A program made the translations under genes and the position numbers. Source: Macquaria australasica (lineage: Eukaryota > Chordata > Actinopteri > Centrarchiformes > Percichthyidae). Taken from it: a stretch of DNA of 64,000 nucleotides. The stretch spans positions 1,181,501-1,245,500 of the forward strand of contig SEMN01000100.1 of NCBI GenBank assembly GCA_005408345.1. The letters run 5' to 3'. This document shows positions 13,501 to 25,500 of the stretch, piece by piece. Position 1 is the first letter of the stretch, and each line of letters opens with the position of its first letter. Below the pieces are notes generated by a model that saw nothing but the letters and a program-made list of their open reading frames with translations, was not told where the DNA came from and ran no database searches.

Positions 13501-16500
13501 TCTTTCATTAGATTTCTGTGTTGTTTTGAGTGCAAATGAAAAAATAATCTAGTGTATTTTCTCATCCCAAAGACACTGACCTGGTTTTAGATGTAGTGAC
13601 TGAGCAGACTGGTAGAAAAACAGTAATTTTTGTGGATCCTCTTCTTTTGTCCTTTTCCTTGTGGTATCCTGTTTAAAAAAATCTATTCAGAGAAAGTTGC
13701 TCTGCTTCTATCATATCCTTACATCTAGTGGTGTTCAAATGTCTGCCAGCTTTTATTAAGGGGCATGATGTTTATCATGAAAATGCACCCTACCTCATCA
13801 TATCCCTACCTCCAGCTTGCAGTGATGACTCATGGCATGACTGATGCATGAACTCATGGTTCTCAAAATCGCAGTACGCCCAGCTTGAAGTGAGACCATA
13901 TCTTTTTTAAATCTTTTGGTGTCACGAGTACATTCACCAGCCTGATTGAGACACAACATCCCATAGTGCCCCACCAGAGAAGGACTGGAAACCTCTATAT
14001 ACCTCTCTTACAACTAATTGTACATAGGGACTGTAAAATACTTTTCAGGAATGCATTTGTAATTTTTTCCAATGACTTAATGACAAAAATAATGAGCAAA
14101 ACTTTATATCTTGGTAATAACAAGTTAATAATGGGATAATATCATGTAGTTACCAGGTAATAATTGGGCAAAAATGTGGTAAATAAGGAGGGAATCACCA
14201 TGTAACTTGATAATATTAGACTTTAATTTAATAGGGCAAAAAATATCCCTAGGTAATAAATGGGGTATCTTATTAATAATACGTTAATGAGGGGATAACA
14301 ACTGATTGTTCGATAAGCTCCAACCCCCTTAGTTACTGTTGCTGCCTGTCAAGCTTAACATTTCTCACATTGCAGCATTATGCAGTTTACAATGATGCTC
14401 TCTCTGAATAAATTCTACTATATTTAAAACCTCATTTTACACAGAAGTTAACAAAAGTTGTTTCTCATTTCTAGCTGACGATTATCAGTTTTATCAGCTG
14501 AAATGACGACTGTCACTAGCAGATTTTATCAGCTCTTGCCAGCTAGCTAATTAACTCTTATCTCTGTGGGTTGGTTGAACACTCTGTCTCCTGCTAAATT
14601 TTCAGCATATTAAAACGAGAGCCATTTAAAAGGGCCTTAAAAATTAACTTGTTGTTACATACTGATATCATGTTAAAAGACTGAAGCTAAAGATACATGT
14701 TCCGGGTAAAAAGTCAGCACATTGTTCTTGTATTGCAAGGAAGTCAGCTGGTTGTAGTACAATCCAAACAAGAGCAGGACAGAGCCTCTAACATCAGCCT
14801 AAACTCTCGTATAGTAACCTCCAGGACCAGCTCCATACGTAAAATGTTTAAAATTTCTGATTCAGTCACATTCCACTACACAAGTTGCTTACTGTCAAAA
14901 TGTTTTAGCTTAACTTACAGCAGTGTAGTTTGCCTAAAACTGACATTTGGATCTTTGACTGACCAGTGACAAAATGCTTGCTGCACACATAGACATACTG
15001 AGTGTCAGGATCCCACAGTTTTTCCATTCTTTCTGCTGATGCCTCACATCTGTATCCACTTTTGTCTTCTTAAAAACTCAGTTTTTTGGTTCGGCACCTT
15101 ATAAAAACTCAGATCTGTGTTCTTTACCCTGTTGGTAGCGCATCCTACCACACAGCAGCTTTTAGGCATGTTTCTGTTGTTTGCTAGCAGACCGAAGTGA
15201 CAAGGAGGCACCTTCACGCAATACAAAGTCAATGGAGAGCGATGAATTGGTTTCTCCTCCAGTGTGGGCAGGACTTAAATGCGCTCTGTCTCTATGCTTG
15301 TTTTGTGACCTCACAGATGATGTCACAGTTGGCATTGTATTGAAGGATATCAGCCTTCCATGTGACCTCATGATGATGTCACCGGTTTAGATCTTGAAGG
15401 CTACATACAACCTTTGTTTCAACAACATTGTAATGAGGATATTTCAATTTTGAAATATATTCCTTTAATAATTCCTGATTCTGGCTCAGAGCTTTTAAAT
15501 TACTATATTAATATATCAAATATTATATCTGTAATGTAGGCTTCTAATCAACTTCCAGTTTTCTACTGCATTTTTCCCATTGATTGATTAATTAAGATCA
15601 TTGTCGATCTCAGTTACGATGTCCCCAAGACCTGACTGAACTGATGACATCATCTGTGAGCTACAATGATAGGGTATGTATTAGCCTGTTGTTATACCTC
15701 ACAGATGATGTCACAGTTCTCTGATGATGGCACAATTGAGATATTATTGTAGGCTACTGAGCTAGGTTTGTGACCTCACACATGATGTCACAGTTGGCAT
15801 TGTATTGAAGGCTATCAGCCTCTCGTGTGACCTCATGATGATGTCACCGGTTCAGATCTTGAAGGCTATAAATAGGACTGCAGAACATGATATCGACTGA
15901 GCTGAAGTCGACCCGGCTCCCTTAGATGGAATGCCGCGGACCTCCCCCACACCTTCAGAGGTGAACGAGTTGAGCCGCTGACGACCTCCAGAGTTCCCGC
16001 TCTGGCTTTGTGACTTAAACGTCAGCGTGCAACATCCGGCCCTGGGAAAGCTGGCCTCAACTCATTCCGTCCCCCCACCTCTGACGCTGTGGGGTGTAGG
16101 ACCCCTGCTGGACTCATTCCATCTTCGTAACTGGTCACACCACACTTTAACATCTGTTATCTTTACATTTGCTTGTAAAGTGAAGGTTTATTAGAATAAC
16201 TCTGATATTGGGTCAGAGCTATTTAATGACTAGACTATGAAATCACACTATACTATGACATCACAATAGTGTATGACACATCATAGTATACAATGACGTT
16301 ATAATATTAAATAATAAATCTGTAATGTAGACGTCTAATCAGCTTTCTGACTGAACTGATGACATCATCTGTGCACAGCTACAATAACAGGGTACGTATT
16401 AGCCGGTTGTTGTACCTCACTGATGATGTCACAGTTCACTGATGATGTCACGGTTGAGGTTATTGTAGGCTACAATAGAGACAGAGCGCATCGCATCATA

Positions 16501-19500
16501 CTCTGAAAACCACGCCCACTGGAGGGGAAAACAATCGGCGCCACAACATGCAACTAAGGGCTGAAACGCTAACAAAATGCCTGTAGCTGGCTAAAAACAT
16601 TAGATTTCAGCATGTCAGAGGAATATTTTAGCACCCTGTGTCTACCAGAGAGGACAAACTCAATACTGTCGGTCTATCTCAGTGTCCCTTCCCAAGCTAA
16701 GTTAGTGTAGTTAGCTAAGGCACTTGCAAACATAATATTGCATAGCTTTTCTATGGAGTATTATATTATTCAACAAGGTGTACTTGAAAACAGGGATTTG
16801 CTTCTGTAACCGTAGTTTTTCAAACTTGTGCACTGAAGTTTGTATCTGTAAGCTTAGCTTTGTAGACTTGTACATTTTGTTTTCTGTCTCCATACTCCAT
16901 TTTGCAAGTCTGCACATTCGGACACAGGCTTGCAAACTCATTTTCACAAAACATACTTACGTGCATGTGCGCGTGCATGCTTACGGACTTTTGACAGGTT
17001 TACTGCGTGGTATGTTTTGTACACAGGGTGTTGCAAAAGAAACAGGCTATCCGCAAGACTGACCAATCAGTGAATTGCTATGCACAAGTTTTTTCTTCTT
17101 AAAAGCACAGTTTTTGGGTTCGGCAGCTCATAAAAACTTTTATGAGCTTCGTTCTGTGTTCTTTACCCTGTTGGTAGTGCATCCCACCACACAGCTATCT
17201 TTAGGCATGTTTCTGTTGTTTGCTAGCAGACCGAAATGACAAGAAGGCACCTTCACACAATACAAAGTCAAAGGAGAGCGATGAATTGTTTTCCCCTCCG
17301 GTGTGGGCGGGACTTAAATGCTCTCTGTCTCTATTGCTCTTACCACAGCCCCATGCACACACTTCTTCAACATGTAGAGAAATCCAAATCTTCACAGACC
17401 TGCTGTGCCTAGTTACGGTTGCTAAGCTGTGATTTGACTATCATAGTCTCTCCGTTATAATCGAGCATAGTAATAATTGGGTAATATTAGTGTAAAATGT
17501 GTTAATACACTGGTTCTGTTGGAAATACAGAGAACTAGCACACCAGAGAGGCTTTGTATTCAGCCAGTAGAACAACACTGAGCATATGAATGAGCAGCAG
17601 AGAAATGTTTTATGCTGCAGGAGTGGTTTGAGACATTTTGTGTACATCTTGATCCTTTTTTTGGCTGTGAAAATTTTGCAATCCGTTGTAACTGACACGA
17701 CTTCAAGCTGCTGCTGTTCTTAGTGAAGAAGAAAAACACAAACACGTTACAGCCGCTCTTTCAAGCCTGCAGGGGGTGAGTGCTTGACACTCTAAAGATA
17801 TATTTTGGGTGGAGTACTTTAAGGCAGTGAACCATGCAGAAACCAGAGGTTGCAAAAAGTCCATGGAATTATTGAATAGAGTGACACTCCAATCATTAAG
17901 TTTAAGATTTAATTTTTTCTCATTTGATTAGACATATTCCTGCACCATAAAACTGCATCATTACTATGCTTCATATGCTCAAAGATTTGTGAAATAACCT
18001 TGTAAGTACCCCCGTCAAAATCCACTTTAAGCCACTAGATGCTCTGCTTGGTAACTGGCATCGCTGTAGACAGAAAAATGAATAAAGCACTTCCACTCGC
18101 ATTACATTAACATTAAAGGTATTTAGCTCTTGCTCTTATCCAGAGCAAATTATGATGAGGGCAGCAGTAAAATTAGCTTAGGCTCAGGCTGATGGTGCAC
18201 CGATAATAGATCTAAGCAAACACTGCTGTAATGTGAGATCGCTTCTCTGCCAGAAAACTTCTACAAAAAGAAATTAGAGGGAGAACAGCGAGATAGCGAG
18301 GAAGATCGGATTTAGACAGGAGCATATTTGCAGGAGGATATGGCAGAAAGGGGTGTGATAAAAGTGGGGTCAGGGGACGTGAGATATTTTTTGAGGAGAT
18401 GAGTTTTTAAATTTGCAAGGGGGAGGGAGGGGTAGCACTGTCCTGACTGAGATTGTTCCATCGCTGTGGAGTCCGGGAGACTGGGTGGAGTGAGGACCTG
18501 ACTTTTAATAACACAAAGTAGACTCAAACATGGACGAAAAGTGGTGATTTGATTTGTTTGTACCGCAGTATGGGTGTCTGGGTGAAGTATGATACCACCC
18601 CTCAATGACACGGACCAAGTGTCAGAAGTTTTGTGAAGCCTTACTGCAATTTTACAACTTTCTGACAGCATGGAGGTGGAGTCCCTCATACAAGATCATG
18701 CCACCATCTTGGAGTAAAGTGTTGTGTGATTGTTTGTTGCAGTGCTGTTGAGCCGTGCTTTACGCTTCAGCAGCGCACTGGAAAACAGATTTTATGAGTC
18801 ACCATGCAAATTAAATGGTGGGTTTGATCAATCAAAGGGGGGTGCACCATTAGGATTATCCAACTGTATAAAATTATTGTATTTTGAATGGAATAACAAT
18901 ACAGCCCTCCATAGTTATGGAATGACTGTGTTGACAGTTATGACCCATTTCTAGTGATTAATATGGAAAAAGGCAGCAGATAATTAGTGGCTGACTGCAG
19001 GGGGCGTCACGCAGGCAAACATTTTGAGGCATTTGTTTCGTTGTCTGAAAGGAAAGTTGACAGTGAGGAATGACGGGAGAATACAAGCTGTAATTGACTG
19101 TGTTTTTGAAAGTGCTGCCGCAATTTCTTCCAATGTTTGACTGCGCCAATTTCAGCTTGAACAAATCTCCAAAGTCATGTTTTTTTTTGTTGAGTTTGGA
19201 GGAGTAAGACTGCAACTGATTATTTTCGTTGCCAATTAATCTGTTCATTTTTATCTGAGCTAGCAGCTCAGCTCTAGGGATGGCAGTGACGGTCAGTCCA
19301 CCACTTTGGTTCAGACTTAATTATCTTAACAACTGTTGGGTGGATTGCCATGAAATGTACGTTAAACTAAGTTGGTGAACATGGTAAACATTATACCTGC
19401 TAAACATCAGTTTGTTAGCATTGTCATTGTGAGAACGTTAGCATGCCTACGTTAGCATTTAGCTCAAAGCACGTCTGTGCCAAAGTTAGTCTTGTTTGTT

Positions 19501-22500
19501 TTTTTTAATCATTATTATTATTAATAGACTGATTTGTTCAATCAACAGTCCAAACTTATAGATATTCAATTTACTATAATATAAAACAGAGGAAAGCTTG
19601 AACCAACACCTTTCCTGGCCTTTTCGCTTGAAAACTGATTTAAATGGTTAATCAATAATAATACGTTTGGCGGTTAATATTCTATCAATTGACTAATCAG
19701 TTAAATTAAGTCATCAACTGGCAACCAGGGTTCGTTTCCAGGGATTATTTGGTTGGATCAGTGTGTTGATCTGTATGTTAGCATGGCTGGACTTGACTGG
19801 ACTCTTGGACTTGGACTTTCTTCGTTGTAACTGCTGTAACATATTTGTCCATGTTAAACTGCACATGAATATGAATATCAGTTGGTAATCTGGAGTTTCA
19901 GTGTGATGCCAGGACTAACCACTTTCTCTTGAAGCATCACATTTAAATACCACATGAGTCTTTAATTCAGTATTACTTGTAGAATATCTATTCAGACTGA
20001 GATGACAAGCTCAATTCTATGTCCGTCTTAAAATTGGGGGAGGAAAATTATACAAGATGTTCCTCCTTCATGGTCTGAACTGTTACATTGGTATTCTGAT
20101 GAACTGCCTCTCAGAGAAATCTCGCTGTAGAAATACTGTACATGTTCAGCCTTGTCCTGCTGCCTGTTAACAACACAGACCCTTGAATAAGTGTGTGTAT
20201 GTGTGTAAATACATACAGTGTGTGATCATTATGTGTGATAATGCTCAGCTAATTGCCAGCTGTATATTCTAATTGTGGGACCGCCAACAGGTTCAGGGTT
20301 TAGTGATGCAAAAGAAATTGAAAAACACCTCTTCTCCTCCTATCATTAGTGTTCCAATCACATCCACAGTTTATGTCACATCTGATGTTTGTTGTTCATC
20401 CTCGATGATGCTCATCTGCACCAAATTGTTTGATGGAAATTACACATTTTACTCTAACACGAGAAGGATGTCAGCTGTTCTATTTGGTCCTCACATAACA
20501 GCACAGCATGAGGATTTCAACCTTATTCATACTGAAACACCGGGTGTCCTGGACTAATGTTAAGCTCAGTACATTTCAGTGATTTCTGAGCATCCTCCAC
20601 AGGCTCTGCTAGTGACATCTCCATACAAATGTGAGCTTGTAAACAGAAGAGCACATCTTCATTTCTTAATTGCTTTGAGATACCATTCGAATTCTTCAGA
20701 TACTAATCAGCTGCATTGCACGGCCTAATTAATTTCCTAATTCATTTCCCTCCAGGCTTTAATTCTCATATAGTTCTTTTCAAAGTTTTTGTAAGTCAGA
20801 AATTCATATCCTTTTTGATGTATTAATGTTAATCAAAAAAATGACTAAATAAATTGAAATGTTAATAACTCATATGGGCAATTAAGGCTGTTGAAGAATA
20901 CAGGAGAGAATGTAAATAAAAATATAAATCAAGTGAGTTTACATAAATAAATATAACCACATAACCAACAATTCTAATGCTTCATTACATGTTTAATTAG
21001 ACATGTATGGAGGAAAGTAAAAAGGAAAACTGCATTTGGTTTATTTGTTCTTTGCTGCATGCAGTGTATATAGAGATTTAAGTAATCTGAGAACATAATG
21101 TTGAACAATATGAAAACGTATACATACGATGCTGCAAAACTATCAACTGTCATTGCATGTACACAAAATATAGTAACAAACATATACATACAGTAATAGT
21201 AACAAAATTTCCTTTCAGTCTTTATGAAGGACTTTGTTATCGTCACCATTTGCTGGATGGAGGTACCACAGTTGTGAAAAGTTTCCAGAGATCCCTGCAC
21301 CAGGGTCCTGAGCCTCCCAGAGGTCTTCATTATGTGAGCAGTTAGTGCCACTGGTTTTTAGTCCTCTTGGCCACTGGGACATTAACGTTTTTTACCATGG
21401 GGACTCCCTCCTCACAGTCAAGGACACAGTAGGCTACAGAGGTGATGAAGGGCTTCTGCTTGTTGGCCAAAACGTGCTTTAAGCAGCGTAGAAGTGATAC
21501 AATTGTGGTCCTCTGCATTGACTGTGTGGAGATCCCGCAACTGCTGTCCAACCTGACTAACAGTCTGTTTTAAAGTCTCTCCATCAGAACAGAAATACAC
21601 ACACTAAAAAGAGGTAAAAAGAGACTGTACAAAAAGAGGTAAAATAATTATTATATAAAATAAACAAAAACATTGACTGATGAGAAAATTGAACCAATGA
21701 AAAGAATGAGGGTTTATAGCTCTTCATAGGAAAAAAACATTTGTCATCAAGTTCATAAGTCAGTAGTAAAAATTTGTGTTTTTCATAACATTTGAGTTCC
21801 CTGGCAGCACAAGTAATTGGGTTTTATTTTCTACTTCAAACATTATTTCAGTGCTCCACAAAAGGCCCTACAGTATGTCACAGCAGCATCTGTGCAGCCT
21901 TTGGTACAGCTGTGGTTCCAAGTCTTGAAGGCTGTGTGTGTGTATTGTGACTTTTTATTACTGTGAGGCCACAGCTTTACATCTCCAACTGAACTCTTAA
22001 AAGTAAAGCAGACTCATCACTGGGTTATTACTGTGGATAAATGACACATTTTCTCTTTTCTTTGTATTTGTAATGTTTTAAAACCAGGTGTGGCAGTGTG
22101 GCGGCAGTGTTGAGGTTCTGCCTTGTGCTCGCATCGCCCACATAGAGCGTGCTCATAAACCCTACACTGAGGACCTAACGTCTCACGTGCGGCGAAACGC
22201 CCTCAGAGTCGCAGAAGTTTGGATGGATGAGTTTAAAAGCCACGTCTACATGGCCTGGAATATTCCCATGGAGGTGAGTGATCATGTCAGTCATGCTGTT
22301 TTTCTAACAAGTGCGAGTCACAGATCACAATATTTTATTCACGGTATCACATTGGCTTCACAATACAGGTGATTATCTGCGTCTGTTCATCTACGATACA
22401 GAAGTATAATTATTTTTGTTTTTTATTTATTAAATATGTGACTGCATTTGTGTTTACTTTAAAAATCGAACAAAACAGACACAAAATAATACAAAGAACT

Positions 22501-25500
22501 GTGTAAAAAACAGGTTTTAACAATACAGTACCATCTGCAGCACAACCTCTGAGTAGTTAACTGTTTTTTATCACTGAGGGACTCGAAGCTCATTTGGATT
22601 CGCCAGTTTGTTACATTAAGATTATGTTTTTGGCATTTGGCCTTTACTAGATGGGTTTCAGTAGATATGCAGACAGGCATGAGTCTTAACCACTAGGCCG
22701 CTAAGATTCCCACATCATTTGCCATTTTTATCTTTACTCTGTATAAATGGAAGAGTATTCTGAGCTGTGCTCGCTACTAGAGGACCCTTTGTACTGCTCT
22801 GAACAGTGTCTTCTTGGAGCAGGTAATACCAGTATTTGGATATGTAGGGACATAAAATCTGGGTTAAAATCTGTTTATTACGTTAAACCAATCTGAAGGG
22901 GGTCAAAGCCTTAATCTGAGTAACCGAAGAGAAAAATATACCCCTGAAACAGTTTTTCGTAAAGCAGAAATCCATTATAAGCTCATTCATTCATTATGAA
23001 GTTCTTTCAGTTTCACAGTTTTCACAGACAGCTGAGATGAAACACTGTATGCTTTTAACACAACCCTCAGTATGTACATGTGTCCCATTTTTCAAATGTC
23101 AGATGTCAGCTATAAACTGGCTACAGGCTTAACTGACACATAGCAGAGCCGCTGAGACGTCATATGTGTGCAGAAAAGGAAGAAAACACCTCTGCCTCAG
23201 TATCACAAGTGAGAATATTACAGTATACTGTAGGTGTCATTCTATCAATAACATGTCGCAACAGACCACATCACAGTATATTGCAATATTGATTATTTGT
23301 CTCATCCCCTATATGATCAACCTGACAACCAGAAGAGCTTCAGTCATAGTTTGTCAAAGCTTGATTTATTGTTATCTGCACGAAGGATTTATTGTTGCAG
23401 CCTTTTGTGTCATAATCCAAAGGGAGCATCCATACAGAAGTCCAAGTCAGATGTGAAAGAATGATGCACAAACTCACGAATATGAAGACAAGAAAACTCT
23501 ACAGGACCAACAGGCAGCTGCGTTCTGCAGTGATACCTAATGTAAATGTTACAGGGTTGAGTGTCATCTGTTATCAGCTGTTCTCCTCCCATCGCCGATG
23601 TTTACTTGAATCAGGCTCCTGACACCTCCAAAAGGCTCAAATGAAATTACCTCTTGTCACTTATAGAATGTCCTGAATTAAATACGTGCCACAGAATAAG
23701 TCAATACTTAATATGATTCAGTAAAATGGTCTAAACAGAGATATTAGCAGTTCAATGCAAAGAATGACAATAACAATCCCAAAATATTAATTAAAGAAAC
23801 TATCTGGATTACAGCTGTGACTTGAGAGCAAAATAATTATTAATACAGAAAGAAAAAATTAAGGACAGAGAAAGACGTACATAATTAATTTTATTCAATT
23901 ATGTATTTTGTTACTCTTGAATCTCTTTATTTGAGGCTTTATTGTATTATTTGAGAAGTTGAATAAAGACATCTGCAGTGTCAGCAACAAAATGTCTCAC
24001 ATGAATCTAACTGATACAAACCATAAACGCTGCATGTTGTCTTGTGTTCGTTGAATATTTCAGTGTTTTCAGTAGATACTGATTTTTGTTTGATCTTGAA
24101 CTGGATTCAGTAAATTAAAGTAAATAATCGCACCATGTCGTCTTATGTTAAATGTAGCATCCCTCAAAGGCGAAGTCAAATGTTTGTTCACTGAAGCTTT
24201 TTTCTTCTCCTGCATAATCTGTTTGAATATGTAAATCCACGTTATGAATAGATGAACATCTGCAGGCAATTCATTCAGTCAATAATGAGGCGTTTAACAG
24301 AGTCTGTACTCAAGAAGCATGAAATTTAGCCCCAGCTTTAGCCCCATGAATTAACTACACAGCAAAATTGTCAGTGTTAATTTACCTCTGAGAGTGTAAA
24401 AATCAACACAGTGCCAATGTTCATATTAAGCCTGCACCCATCTGAGTCAATTTTTTGATGTTTTTGAGCACCAGAGAGCCCCGTCAGCAACATTTGCACC
24501 CACTTCAGCTTTTGAGTTTATTAAAGAGAGGCATCAGTGACGTTAGATGAGATACAGCGAACAACACGGGGCAGATGGTAACCTGCAGTGGTGGAGGACG
24601 TACTCAGATCCTTAATTTAAGTAAAGGTACTAATAACACACTGTAAAACACTGCATTTAAATTCCTACTTAAGTAAAAGCACAGAATTATTAGCAGCTAA
24701 ATGTACTTAAATATCAAAAGTAAAAGTACTCATCTTGCATAACATTTGCCCCTATGACTGATACTGTATATTATTATAAATGACATTATTACATTGTTAC
24801 TGGTGCATCAGTGTGTAAGCAGCATTTTGTTGTTGAAGCTGTTAGAGGTGGAGCTGCTATATTTACAGTTTGGTAGTTTGGTCCAGTGGTTTCCAACCAA
24901 GGGGTCACAAAATAAAGCTGAGGAGTCCTGAGATGATTAATAGGAGAGGAAAGAAGATAAAACAAAGTTCTGATACAGCAATCTGTATTCATTTTTTGGG
25001 GACTTTTGGGCTTTTTTGTGAAATATTGGATAATTTTACTTCTTAGTGCCTCAAAGTTATTTAATTATTAAATGAATGTGAGAAGTTTAGAGGGGAAATG
25101 TCTCAAGGGACCTCACAAAAACATTGCTTTTCAAATATAAGTCAAATATGTGGGGAGCTACTGGTTTAACTACAGTCATCAGATACATGTAGTGGAGTAA
25201 AGAGTACAACATGTGCCTCTGAAATGTAGTGACATAGCTGGAAATACTTAGGGAATGTACAAGTACCTCAAAATACCTCTCAATTAAGTACAGTACTTGA
25301 GTAAATGTACTCGGTCACCTCCCATCAGTGGTAACATGAGACATGAGTGAGGCAGTGTGATGTAGCAGCTGGTGGTACAGTGGATGGTTTTCAAGGCAGA
25401 ACAGGAAAAAATCGAAACCCAGTAGAAGCTGTTCAAATACACAACAAATGGCTGCACAATGCTCCTCAATGGGCCATTATCTGATTTGCCTCTCCACAAG

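Larger units (their letters stand above)
15318..16450. promoter_or_regulatory. Array of nine CRE/ATF-like TGATGTCA sites
   Basis: The octamer TGATGTCA or its complement TGACATCA occurs at 15318, 15374, 15645, 15706, 15783, 15839, 16360, 16424 and 16443 (start positions), usually inside GATGATGTCAC. It is one base from the consensus CRE TGACGTCA and resembles ATF/Jun heterodimer sites. The spacing follows the tandem duplication of the unit. Binding is inferred from sequence only. Confidence 0.55.
15236..16545. mobile_element. Compound element with inverted ends, CRE-like array, TATA box and hairpin
   Basis: The left end (about 15236-15295, with CTCCAGTG and GCGCTCTGTCTCTAT) reappears in reverse complement at the right end (about 16475-16545, with ATAGAGACAGAGCGC and CACTGGAGGGG). 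Between them are two tandem copies of a 450-bp unit (about 15304-15755 and 15768-16473). The second copy carries an extra block of about 250 bp (15870-16130) with a TATA box at its start and a nested hairpin. No transposase is seen. It may be a non-autonomous fold-back element, or a repeat caught between oppositely oriented copies of the THAP-associated repeat. Confidence 0.5.
3309..22087 (+). other. galnt8: Large intron 3 of galnt8 (18.8 kb)
   Basis: GTGAGT at the 5' end and AAACCAG at the 3' end. It is larger than all the other visible introns together. It contains an LTR-like repeat (7210-7560), a tRNA-headed SINE (12316-12584), the compound CRE/TATA/hairpin element (15.24-16.55 kb) between two THAP repeat fragments, a possible LINE relic (18312-18689), a dispersed repeat (19270-19490), a decayed minus-strand frame (20974-21600), and a (TA)10-T12 tract at 5750-5780. 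A sequence near 3560-3660 recurs near 50370-50440. Stretches 3700-7200, 7600-12300 and 12600-14990 are AT-rich with no recognisable gene. 9905-10580 and 11700-12100 look like old unclassified retroelement debris. Confidence 0.8.
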
